The translations under genes and the position numbers were made by a program. This document shows positions 1-5,660 of a DNA stretch of 5,660 bases, piece by piece. Within the stretch, counting starts at the first letter, position 1; each line of letters opens with the position of its first letter. Source of the stretch: an uncultured Clostridia bacterium (GTDB taxonomy: Bacteria; Bacillota; Clostridia; Peptostreptococcales; Anaerovoracaceae). The notes under the pieces were generated by a model, which saw only the letters and a program-made list of their open reading frames with translations, did no database searches and was not told the DNA's origin. Location: NCBI GenBank assembly GCA_946541285.1, contig CAMNJG010000106.1, positions 1 to 5,660 of the forward strand, read 5' to 3'.

Positions 1-196
1 TATCGCAGTATTAACAGGTTTAGGCGCAGGTATCGGTATCGGTATTGCTACATCAAAGGCGGCAGAAGCCGTTGCCAGACAGCCGGAAGCAAGCGGCAAA
101 ATCAATGCGACACTGATTCTGGGATGCGCGCTTGCTGAAGCGACCGCGATTTACGGTCTGGTTGTCGCTCTGATGATCATTGTAATGCTTGGATAG
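1..196 (+). CDS. atpE: F1Fo ATP synthase subunit c, C-terminal part (5' end outside window)
   Basis: This is the tail of the proteolipid that forms the membrane-embedded c-ring, the rotor of Fo that carries ions across the membrane. The first complete codon is at base 2 and 64 residues remain before TAG at 194-196; a full c subunit is about 75-90 residues, so roughly the first 10-25 are missing. Visible residues show the end of helix 1 with five alternating glycines (GLGAGIGIG, residues 6-14), the polar loop ARQPEASGK (25-33) and helix 2 with the ion-binding carboxylate in AEATAIY (Glu46 of the fragment, equivalent to Glu65 in Ilyobacter tartaricus). The Na+ ligands Gln32 and Ser66 of Ilyobacter are replaced by Ile13 and Ala47 here, while Thr48 and Tyr51 are kept, which favours proton coupling (inference). 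The gene precedes atpF, the usual order. Confidence 0.97.
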   Translation, partial: IAVLTGLGAGIGIGIATSKAAEAVARQPEASGKINATLILGCALAEATAIYGLVVALMIIVMLG

Positions 197-217
197 TGCG
201 GTAAGAAAAATCGGGTG

Positions 218-248
218 GACTGACAGCGGGAGGATTCCTGTGACAGTC
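218..248 (+). other. possible bulged hairpin in the atpE-atpF spacer
   Basis: GACTG (218-222) can pair with CAGTC (244-248), and the adjoining ACAG (223-226) with CTGT (238-241), leaving a two-base GA bulge (242-243) and an 11-base loop that contains GGGAGG. No T-run follows, so this is not an intrinsic terminator. In ATP synthase operons subunit c is needed in many more copies than b, and a structure just downstream of atpE could stabilise the upstream mRNA or tune translation downstream. That role is inference; nine pairs with a bulge could also be chance. Confidence 0.3.
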
Positions 249-268
249 TTTAACAGAAAGAAAATATT

Positions 269-273
269 GGAGG
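269..273 (+). promoter_or_regulatory. ribosome binding site deciding the atpF GTG start
   Basis: GGAGG lies seven bases before GTG at 281. The next in-frame candidate, ATG at 296, has no Shine-Dalgarno sequence at a suitable distance, so the GTG is the better start and adds five residues to the N-terminus of subunit b. Confidence 0.8.
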
Positions 274-280
274 CGAAAGC

Positions 281-763
281 GTGCTCACATTAAATATGAA
301 TATTTTCTGGGTGGTTTTCAATATCATTATTCTGTTCATCCTGCTGAGAATTTTTCTTTATAAACCGCTGCAGAATATTATGCAGAAGCGGACGGAACTG
401 ATCCAGAATCAGATCAGCTCCGCGGAAACAAAGAACAAAGAAGCTTCAGCACTGAAAGAACAGTACGAATCATCCATGAAGAACGCTAAAGCCGAGTCGG
501 ACGAAATCGTTGGTCAGGCTAAGGAGAGAGCAAAGGTACAGTACGATCAGATTGTTGGCAGTGCCAGCGAAGAAGCTGCCCAGATCGTATCTCAGGCTCA
601 CAAAACGGCGGAATCTGACAGAGATCAGATGATGCGCGATGCTCAGTCCGAGCTGGCAGAAGTGGCGCTGGCAGCAGCTGCCAAGCTGATCGGAAAGAAT
701 ATCGACGACGAGGCCAACAGAAAGATGCTGGACGATTTCCTTTCGGAAGAGGGGTCGGTATAA
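281..763 (+). CDS. atpF: F1Fo ATP synthase subunit b (peripheral stalk)
   Basis: The 160-residue protein is the membrane-anchored stator stalk that, as a dimer, holds the F1 head still against the rotor. It has one N-terminal membrane helix (about residues 8-26, FWVVFNIIILFILLRIFLY) followed by KPL, typical of b subunits at the membrane exit. From about residue 35 to 145 it is a highly charged, alanine-rich helix of coiled-coil character. The C-terminal section (AEVALAAAAKLIGKNID, about 128-144) matches the delta-binding end of the family. Length is normal for a bacterial b subunit. The start is GTG at 281, supported by GGAGG seven bases upstream. It sits 84 bp after atpE, and its TAA (761-763) overlaps the atpH ATG by one base, suggesting translational coupling. 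There is a single b gene in view, not the b/b' pair of phototrophs. Confidence 0.97.
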   Translation: MLTLNMNIFWVVFNIIILFILLRIFLYKPLQNIMQKRTELIQNQISSAETKNKEASALKEQYESSMKNAKAESDEIVGQAKERAKVQYDQIVGSASEEAAQIVSQAHKTAESDRDQMMRDAQSELAEVALAAAAKLIGKNIDDEANRKMLDDFLSEEGSV

Positions 764-1266
764 TGACAAATTTACCGGAAAACTACGCCAGAGTCTTATT
801 TGATCTGAAGATTGAGGAGGATCAGGTTCGGGAGGCCCGCGGGCTGCTGATGGAATCGGATGAACTGAGAGAGGCACTGGTCAGTCCGATCATTACAAAA
901 GCAGACAAACGCAGGGTAATTGACAAGCTGTTTCCGGAAGCGATGCGCAATTTCATGAAAGTCATGAGTGACAATGGTGATGTCGGGATCGTGAAGGATA
1001 TGTTTGGAGCGTATGACGCCCTGATTCGCGAACGTGATGGCGTTGTTTACGCGACATTTACTTACGTCACAGCACCGGACGAGGCACAGGTGGAGAAGCT
1101 GAAAAAGAAAATCGCGAAAGATCACGGTAAACAAAAAGTTGAGCTTCATCTCGTGGAGGACAGATCTCTTATCGGAGGCTTTGTCCTCACTGTTGAGGAC
1201 CGGGTTCTCGACCGCAGTGTAAAGACCTCAATCACTCGGTTGAGACGTCATTTTGCAGAGAGGTGA
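763..1266 (+). CDS. atpH: F1Fo ATP synthase subunit delta (OSCP homologue)
   Basis: Delta links the top of the alpha3-beta3 head to the b dimer and so completes the stator. The N-terminal helical domain opens with the family pattern NYARVLFDL (residues 7-15). The C-terminal region carries the conserved delta/OSCP signature DRSLIGG (133-139), followed by RVLDRSV (147-153). The product is 167 residues, slightly shorter than the about 177 of E. coli, mainly because of a shorter early helix in the N-terminal domain; no frame damage is visible. The ATG at 763 shares its A with the atpF stop codon. A purine-rich ribosome binding site (GAAGAGGGG, about 746-754) lies inside the end of atpF. The gene's own TGA is embedded in the ribosome binding site of atpA, so this part of the operon is tightly packed. 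Confidence 0.96.
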   Translation: MTNLPENYARVLFDLKIEEDQVREARGLLMESDELREALVSPIITKADKRRVIDKLFPEAMRNFMKVMSDNGDVGIVKDMFGAYDALIRERDGVVYATFTYVTAPDEAQVEKLKKKIAKDHGKQKVELHLVEDRSLIGGFVLTVEDRVLDRSVKTSITRLRRHFAER

Positions 1267-1267
1267 G
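1259..1267 (+). promoter_or_regulatory. ribosome binding site deciding the atpA TTG start
   Basis: AGAGGTGAG matches the extended Shine-Dalgarno GGAGGTGA at seven of eight bases and ends a few bases before TTG at 1271. It overlaps the atpH stop codon (1264-1266). An upstream in-frame TTG at 1253 has no such site before it, and there is no in-frame ATG until codon 63, so TTG at 1271 is the most likely atpA start. Confidence 0.75.
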
Positions 1268-1270
1268 AAT

Positions 1271-2773
1271 TTGAGTAACAATAATTCGCAGAGAATCATT
1301 TCTGTTTTAAAAAATGAAATAGAGAATTATGATACGAACGCGAAGGTCGAAGAAACAGGACGGGTCATCAGCATCGGTGATGGGATCGCTCAGGTTTACG
1401 GCCTGCAGCATGTTAAATACGGCGAGCTTGTAGAATTTGAAAACGGAACAGTGGGGATGGCCCAGAACCTGGAGCCGAAGTCGATCGGCTGTGTACTCCT
1501 GGGTACGGACCATGGTCTTGTCGAAGGCTCCACTGTTAAGCGGACAGAGAGAGAAGCCGGTGTGTACACCGGTAATGGCATGCTCGGCCGTGTTATTAAC
1601 GCAATTGGTCAGCCTGTCGATGGTCTCGGCCCGATTGAGGCGGATGACTACCGTCCGGTTGAGAAAAAAGCGCCGGGTGTTATCACCAGACAGGAGGTAT
1701 CACAGCCTCTGATGACCGGTATTCTGTCCATTGACTCCATGTTCCCGATCGGAAGAGGGCAGAGAGAGTTGATCATCGGTGACAGACAGACCGGTAAAAC
1801 GGCCATTGCGATCGATACCATTCTGAACCAGAAGGGCAAGGACGTTATCTGTATTTATGTCGCGATCGGGCAGAAAGCGTCCACAGTCGCGAAAACAGTA
1901 ACAACTCTGAAAAAATACGGAGCGATGGATTACACGATTGTGATCAACGCTCCGGCAAATGAACCGGCTCCGCTGCAGTATCTGGCTCCGTATACCGGCG
2001 CGACCATTGGAGAGCATTTCATGGACGAACAGAAGGATGTCCTGATTGTCTATGATGATCTTTCCAAGCACGCGCAGGCTTATCGTGCCATGTCACTGCT
2101 GCTCCACAGACCACCTGGCCGTGAAGCGTATCCTGGTGATGTATTCTATCTGCATTCCAGACTGCTGGAGCGTGCCTGCAGACGTTCCGCGGAGTATGGC
2201 GGAGGTTCCATGACAGCCCTGCCGATCATTGAAACGCAGGCAGGAGACGTTTCCGCGTATATTCCTACGAACGTCATCTCGATCACGGACGGACAGATCT
2301 TCCTGGAAACCGACCTGTTCAACTCCGGTGTCAGACCGGCGGTGAATGTAGGTCTGTCGGTATCCCGTGTAGGTGGTAAAGCGCAGGATAAAGTCATGAA
2401 GAGCGTTGCGGGATCACTGCGTATCGATCTCGCGCAGTACAGGGAAATGGAAGTTTTCACCCAGTTCAGTTCCGATCTGGATGAAGCGACGCAGCAGCAG
2501 CTGGCTCACGGCAAGAGCCTGATTGAGCTCCTGAAGCAGCCGCTGTATCATCCAATGCCTCTGTACAAACAGGTTATCCTCCTGTGCGCGGCAAATGAAA
2601 AGCTCTTTATGGATATCCCGGCGAAAGATATTCTTTCCTTCAGGGACAGCATGGTAGAGCATTTTGAAGTGGCGCACAAAGATATCATTGATGAGATCAT
2701 GGATAAGAAAGTCATGACGGACGACCTTCATGACAGGATCGTAGCGGCGGCAAAAGAATATAAAAGCAGGTAG
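1271..2773 (+). CDS. atpA: F1Fo ATP synthase subunit alpha
   Basis: Alpha alternates with beta in the F1 hexamer. It binds nucleotide at non-catalytic sites and supplies the arginine finger to the catalytic sites of beta. From TTG at 1271 the protein is 500 residues, close to the usual 500-515. It begins SNNNSQRIISVLKNEIENY, the helix that contacts delta, followed by the N-terminal beta-barrel. The nucleotide-binding domain has Walker A GDRQTGKT (170-177) and Walker B LIVYDD (Asp262-Asp263). The family signature PAVNVGLSVS precedes Arg366, the arginine finger equivalent to E. coli Arg376. The helical C-terminal domain runs to the end. An in-frame TTG at 1253 would add six residues (MQRGEN) and overlap atpH by 14 bp, but lacks a ribosome binding site. 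The gap to atpH is 4 bp and to atpG 8 bp. The non-ATG start of a three-copy subunit is unusual. Confidence 0.97.
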   Translation: MSNNNSQRIISVLKNEIENYDTNAKVEETGRVISIGDGIAQVYGLQHVKYGELVEFENGTVGMAQNLEPKSIGCVLLGTDHGLVEGSTVKRTEREAGVYTGNGMLGRVINAIGQPVDGLGPIEADDYRPVEKKAPGVITRQEVSQPLMTGILSIDSMFPIGRGQRELIIGDRQTGKTAIAIDTILNQKGKDVICIYVAIGQKASTVAKTVTTLKKYGAMDYTIVINAPANEPAPLQYLAPYTGATIGEHFMDEQKDVLIVYDDLSKHAQAYRAMSLLLHRPPGREAYPGDVFYLHSRLLERACRRSAEYGGGSMTALPIIETQAGDVSAYIPTNVISITDGQIFLETDLFNSGVRPAVNVGLSVSRVGGKAQDKVMKSVAGSLRIDLAQYREMEVFTQFSSDLDEATQQQLAHGKSLIELLKQPLYHPMPLYKQVILLCAANEKLFMDIPAKDILSFRDSMVEHFEVAHKDIIDEIMDKKVMTDDLHDRIVAAAKEYKSR

Positions 2774-2781
2774 GTGATAGC

Positions 2782-3681
2782 ATGGCAAGTATGCAGGAGA
2801 TCCGTACCAGGATAAACAGCGTCAAAGATACGATGAAGATCACCAATGCCATGTATCTTATCTCTTCGTCCAAGCTGAGAAAGGCCAGAAGTGGTCATGA
2901 TTCGGTATCCCCTTATTTTGCGGCCCTGAAGTCAACCATCTGGGATATTATCAACAGGACTTCCGGTGCTGCCTCAATTGAAGACGGTCTTTTCGAAGAC
3001 CGCGCAGACAACAGTGAGATTAACCGGTGCTTTATCGTAATCTCTTCGGATAAGGGACTGGCCGGAGCGTATAACCACAATGTATTCAAGATGGTGGAGC
3101 AGAAGCTGGCGGAAAAGGATGAAAAAACGTCGGATCAGAGCAACATCATTCTTGTCGGGCATATGGGCATCCCTTATTTCCGTAAGATTAACGGCGCGGT
3201 CATTGATGAAGAACATATTTATCCGGCCGCGGATCCTGTTATGTACCGGGCCTGGGAAATCTCAGAAAATGTCATCCGCCGTTTCCTCGACAGGGAATTT
3301 GATGAAGTCTATATTGCCTATACGGAAATGGTGAATTCTCTGGTGTTCGAGCCGAAAATCATCCGGATACTGCCGCTGATGAAGGCCATGTTTGAAGACG
3401 CGGAGCCTCTGGAAGGCGACCTCCGGGAACCGGAGTTCTCTCCTTCACCGGAGGAGGTTCTCAGGCACATCGTCCCGAACTATGTGAAGGGAATCATCTA
3501 CGGCGCGATGGTGGAATCCTACGCGTGTGAACAGAGCGCGCGTATGACCGCGATGGACAATGCTACTACGAATGCCAGGGAAATGATTGACGAATTATCC
3601 CTGATCTATAATCGTGTCAGACAGGCGGCGATTACGCAGGAAATCACTGAAATTGTCAGTGGCGCCCAGTCTGCGCACTAA
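2782..3681 (+). CDS. atpG: F1Fo ATP synthase subunit gamma (central rotor shaft)
   Basis: Gamma is the asymmetric shaft that turns inside the alpha3-beta3 head and couples c-ring rotation to catalysis. The 299-residue product has the two long terminal helices that form the coiled-coil shaft. The N-terminal one contains RINSVKDTMKITNAM and SSSKLRKA (about residues 9-35). The C-terminal one contains ARMTAMDNATTNA (253-265) and ends with the PROSITE-type gamma signature ITQEITEIVSGAQS (284-297). The middle holds the Rossmann-like domain, with SSDKGLAGAYNHNV where E. coli-type proteins have a SDRGLCGG-like stretch. At 299 residues it is a little longer than the common about 286, mainly in the segment just before that motif. 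ATG at 2782 is preceded by TAGGTGAT, which overlaps the atpA stop. It lies between alpha and beta, the conserved order. Confidence 0.97.
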   Translation: MASMQEIRTRINSVKDTMKITNAMYLISSSKLRKARSGHDSVSPYFAALKSTIWDIINRTSGAASIEDGLFEDRADNSEINRCFIVISSDKGLAGAYNHNVFKMVEQKLAEKDEKTSDQSNIILVGHMGIPYFRKINGAVIDEEHIYPAADPVMYRAWEISENVIRRFLDREFDEVYIAYTEMVNSLVFEPKIIRILPLMKAMFEDAEPLEGDLREPEFSPSPEEVLRHIVPNYVKGIIYGAMVESYACEQSARMTAMDNATTNAREMIDELSLIYNRVRQAAITQEITEIVSGAQSAH

Positions 3682-3693
3682 CAGGAGGTATCA

Positions 3694-5091
3694 ATGAATA
3701 AGGGAAAAATCACACAGGTCATGGGACCTGTTGTAGATGTATTGTTTGAAGAAGATCCTCTTCCCCTGATCCAGGAAGCCCTCACCGTTGAACTGAATGG
3801 CAATGATCTGTATATGGAAGTTGCAGAGCATATGGGAAACAGGACCGTGCGCTGCATCGTGCTGGACTCCTCTGAGGGACTGGCAAGAGATATGGAAGTC
3901 AACGCGACAGGAGACTATATCAGAGTTCCTGTCGGTGAAGCGACCCTTGGCCGCATGATGAATGTTGTCGGTGATGTGATCGATGGTGGTGAACCGGTTC
4001 AGTCAGAAGAGAAATGGCCGATTCACAGAGCCGCTCCTTCCTTTGAGGAGCAGACTCCGGTTATCGAAATTTTTGAAACCGGGATCAAGGTTATCGACCT
4101 GCTGACACCTTACGCGAAGGGCGGTAAAATCGGTCTGTTCGGCGGAGCCGGTGTAGGAAAAACCGTACTGATCCAGGAGCTGATTACGAACGTAGCAGCG
4201 GAGCACGGCGGCTATTCCATCTTTACCGGTGTAGGAGAGCGTACCAGAGAGGGGAACGACCTCTGGAATGAAATGACGGAGTCTGGCGTTATCGAAAAAA
4301 CGGCGCTGGTATTCGGTCAGATGAACGAACCGCCTGGCGCCCGTATGAGAGTCGCGCAGACGGGGCTGACACTGGCGGAATATTTCCGTGACAGGATGCA
4401 TCAGGACGTACTGTTGTTTATCGACAATATCTTCCGATTCATCCAGGCAGGTTCCGAGGTATCCGCGCTGCTTGGCCGTATGCCATCCGCGGTAGGTTAT
4501 CAGCCGACGCTGGCGAACGAAGTCGGTGAACTTCAGGAAAGAATCACTTCGACCAAGAACGGTTCCATTACGTCCGTACAGGCTGTATACGTACCGGCGG
4601 ACGACCTGACCGACCCGGCGCCGGCGACGACATTTACCCATCTGGACGCGCAGACCGTACTTTCCAGAAAGATCGCGGAGCAGGGTCTGTATCCGGCGGT
4701 TGACCCGCTCGAATCGACCTCCCGTATCCTGGAAGTGGAAGTCGTCGGCGAGGAACATTATAATGTCGCGCGGAGCGTGCAGTCCTGTCTGCAGCGTTAC
4801 GCGGAGCTTCAGGATATCATCTCCATTCTTGGTATGGAAGAACTGGCCGAGGAAGATAAGATCACGGTTTACCGTGCCCGTAAGATCCAGAGATTCCTGT
4901 CCCAGCCGTTCCATGTAGCGGAAAACTTTACCGGTGTTCCGGGCAAGTATGTACCGCTCAGTGAAACGATCAAGGGCTTCAAGATGATCCTGGACGGTGA
5001 ACTGGATGACCTTCCTGAAATGGCATTCTTCAACTGTGGTCCGATCGAAGATGTACTGGCCAAGGCAGAGGATATGAAGAAGAATGCTTAA
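3694..5091 (+). CDS. atpD: F1Fo ATP synthase subunit beta (catalytic)
   Basis: Beta carries the three catalytic sites that make ATP from ADP and phosphate, or hydrolyse it in reverse (EC 7.1.2.2). The 465-residue length is typical. In order: N-terminal beta-barrel (about 1-80), Walker A GGAGVGKT (150-157), GERTREGND with catalytic Glu182 and Arg183, Walker B LLFID (Asp244) followed by the conserved Arg248, adenine-stacking Tyr333, the signature PAVDPLESTS (334-343; Glu where many homologues have Asp), and the DELSEED-type loop EELAEED (382-388) that contacts gamma. All key residues are present, so the site should be active. ATG at 3694 is preceded by AGGAGGT (3683-3689), the most canonical ribosome binding site in the operon, which fits the need for three beta per complex. 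It lies 12 bp after atpG and 28 bp before atpC. Confidence 0.98.
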   Translation: MNKGKITQVMGPVVDVLFEEDPLPLIQEALTVELNGNDLYMEVAEHMGNRTVRCIVLDSSEGLARDMEVNATGDYIRVPVGEATLGRMMNVVGDVIDGGEPVQSEEKWPIHRAAPSFEEQTPVIEIFETGIKVIDLLTPYAKGGKIGLFGGAGVGKTVLIQELITNVAAEHGGYSIFTGVGERTREGNDLWNEMTESGVIEKTALVFGQMNEPPGARMRVAQTGLTLAEYFRDRMHQDVLLFIDNIFRFIQAGSEVSALLGRMPSAVGYQPTLANEVGELQERITSTKNGSITSVQAVYVPADDLTDPAPATTFTHLDAQTVLSRKIAEQGLYPAVDPLESTSRILEVEVVGEEHYNVARSVQSCLQRYAELQDIISILGMEELAEEDKITVYRARKIQRFLSQPFHVAENFTGVPGKYVPLSETIKGFKMILDGELDDLPEMAFFNCGPIEDVLAKAEDMKKNA

Positions 5092-5119
5092 GTGCATCCT
5101 GTAACAGCGAGGTGCATCG

Positions 5120-5533
5120 ATGAGTACATTTGATTTAACGATCGTGGCGACGGATAAGGTGTTTTTCCAGGGGCCGGCTGAGTTTATTGTGTTTCCTGGT
5201 CTGGACGGCGAGCACGGCGTGCTCCCGCAGCATGAGACCATGGTAGCGGCTGTCCAAGCCGGAGAACTCAGGTATACGGCGGATGGAAAAAAACAGATCG
5301 TGGTTGTCGGCGACGGGTTCGTGGAAATCCTTGGGGATAGGGTGACGCTGATCTGTGACTTTGCGGAGCGCGCGGAAGACATTGATGTCATGCGTGCGCA
5401 GCGGGCGAAGGAACGGGCGGAAGAACGCCTCAAGGCCCGGCGCAGTGAGATTGAGTATATCCGCTCACAGGCAGCGCTGGCACGGGCGATGGCCCGACTG
5501 AAAGTATCCAGTAAAATCCGTAAGAATCTGTAA
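5120..5533 (+). CDS. atpC: F1Fo ATP synthase subunit epsilon
   Basis: Epsilon joins gamma at the base of the shaft to the c-ring and can inhibit ATP hydrolysis by extending its C-terminal helices into F1. The 137-residue protein has the usual two parts: a beta-sandwich domain (about 1-84, with FPGLDGEHGVLPQHE at 25-39) and an alanine/arginine-rich helical hairpin (about 88-137). Residues Glu83, Ile88-Asp89, Arg92-Ala93, Arg122 and Arg126 match, at the same numbering as I recall, the ATP-binding residues of the Bacillus PS3 epsilon, including the I(L)DxxRA motif. This protein may therefore sense ATP (inference). ATG at 5120 has GAGGTG (5109-5114) five bases upstream. It is the last gene of the operon, followed 82 bp later by a strong terminator. 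Confidence 0.97.
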   Translation: MSTFDLTIVATDKVFFQGPAEFIVFPGLDGEHGVLPQHETMVAAVQAGELRYTADGKKQIVVVGDGFVEILGDRVTLICDFAERAEDIDVMRAQRAKERAEERLKARRSEIEYIRSQAALARAMARLKVSSKIRKNL

Positions 5534-5615
5534 GGATACAGAACATAAAGTATAAAAATGATATGGAAGCGCCTGTGGAACCGTTGTTTTCGGAAAGTGC
5601 TTCCGTGATCCGCAT

Positions 5616-5651
5616 GAAAACGCCGCGCGTCCGTCAACGCGCGGCGTTTTC
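5616..5651 (+). terminator. intrinsic terminator of the atp operon, possibly bidirectional
   Basis: A perfect 15-bp inverted repeat (GAAAACGCCGCGCGT, 5616-5630, and its complement at 5637-5651) encloses a six-base loop CCGTCA. The GC-rich core is flanked by AAAA on the left and TTTT on the right, so the hairpin is followed by a short U-run when read from either strand. It lies 82 bp after the atpC stop and marks the end of the operon. The near symmetry means it could also stop transcription arriving from a convergent gene beyond the window; that gene is not visible. Confidence 0.9.
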
Positions 5652-5660
5652 AGTGAAGAG

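Noticed and set aside
29..46. Tandem hexamer GGTATC, GGTATC, GGTATT in atpE.
   Set aside because: It simply encodes the conserved alternating-glycine packing motif of c-subunit helix 1.
241..268. A possible internal promoter before atpF (TGACAG and an AT-rich hexamer near 262-267).
   Set aside because: The -10 match is poor and the spacing is about 15 bases, so it is not distinguishable from background.
470..877. A 135-codon minus-strand frame across the atpF-atpH junction.
   Set aside because: It is opposite two well-supported genes, has no recognisable domain, and its composition is that of a reverse-strand shadow.
1437..1712. A 91-codon plus-strand frame inside atpA in another phase.
   Set aside because: It is fully inside conserved alpha coding sequence, and the translation matches no family I recognise.
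5092..5118. Direct repeat GTGCATC at 5092-5098 and 5112-5118 in the atpD-atpC spacer.
   Set aside because: A single pair of 7-mers is expected by chance at this scale, and the second copy overlaps the end of the atpC ribosome binding site.
5565..5605. Small inverted repeats before the terminator (CGGAA/TTCCG at 5591-5605; GGAAGC/GCTTCC at 5565-5570 and 5599-5604).
   Set aside because: The stems are only 5-6 bp, one has a 28-base loop, and neither has a following T-run. They are weak next to the adjacent 15-bp terminator.
4003..5637. A 544-codon open frame on the minus strand, antisense to most of atpD and all of atpC.
   Set aside because: It lies opposite two intact, conserved genes. It would begin with a TTG inside the terminator stem, and its translation is low-complexity, arginine- and serine-rich with no recognisable domain. 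Its openness is best explained by the codon bias of the sense strand.
5563..5660. An ATG-started frame downstream of atpC that stays open to the end of the window.
   Set aside because: It has no ribosome binding site and runs straight through the strong terminator stem, so it is very unlikely to be a gene. A second short frame from 5558 (16 codons) also lacks a ribosome binding site.

Overview
The window is almost entirely one operon on the + strand: the F-type (F1Fo) ATP synthase genes in the classical bacterial order atpE (3' part only), atpF, atpH, atpA, atpG, atpD, atpC. They encode Fo subunits c and b and F1 subunits delta, alpha, gamma, beta and epsilon. The gene for subunit a (atpB) and the operon promoter would lie upstream of base 1 and are not visible.

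The organism looks like a member of the Clostridia (Firmicutes), perhaps Lachnospirales. The grounds are strong GGAGG/AGGTGA-type Shine-Dalgarno sequences before nearly every gene, use of GTG and TTG starts, and protein features such as the gamma motif 'KITNAMYLISSSKLRKA' and the c-subunit loop 'ARQPEASGKI'. The taxonomic call is from family memory, not a search. Base composition is near balanced and uniform, with no sign of transferred or inserted DNA.

Layout: 1-196 atpE tail; 197-280 the longest intergenic gap (84 bp), holding a possible bulged hairpin, a possible 17-codon leader frame and the atpF ribosome binding site; 281-763 atpF; 763-1266 atpH, sharing one base with the atpF stop; 1271-2773 atpA, from a TTG start; 2782-3681 atpG; 3694-5091 atpD; 5120-5533 atpC; 5534-5615 a short untranslated 3' region; 5616-5651 a very strong intrinsic terminator that closes the operon.

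The products form one machine. The c-ring and b stalk sit in the membrane. Delta ties b to the alpha3-beta3 head. Gamma and epsilon form the rotor shaft between the c-ring and the head. All catalytic motifs checked (Walker A and B, catalytic Glu, arginine finger, beta DELSEED-type loop, c-subunit carboxylate) are intact, so the enzyme should be functional. No undescribed system is visible. The points worth a second look are the probable proton rather than sodium coupling of the c-ring, a full set of ATP-binding residues in epsilon, the TTG start of atpA, and the atpE-atpF spacer.
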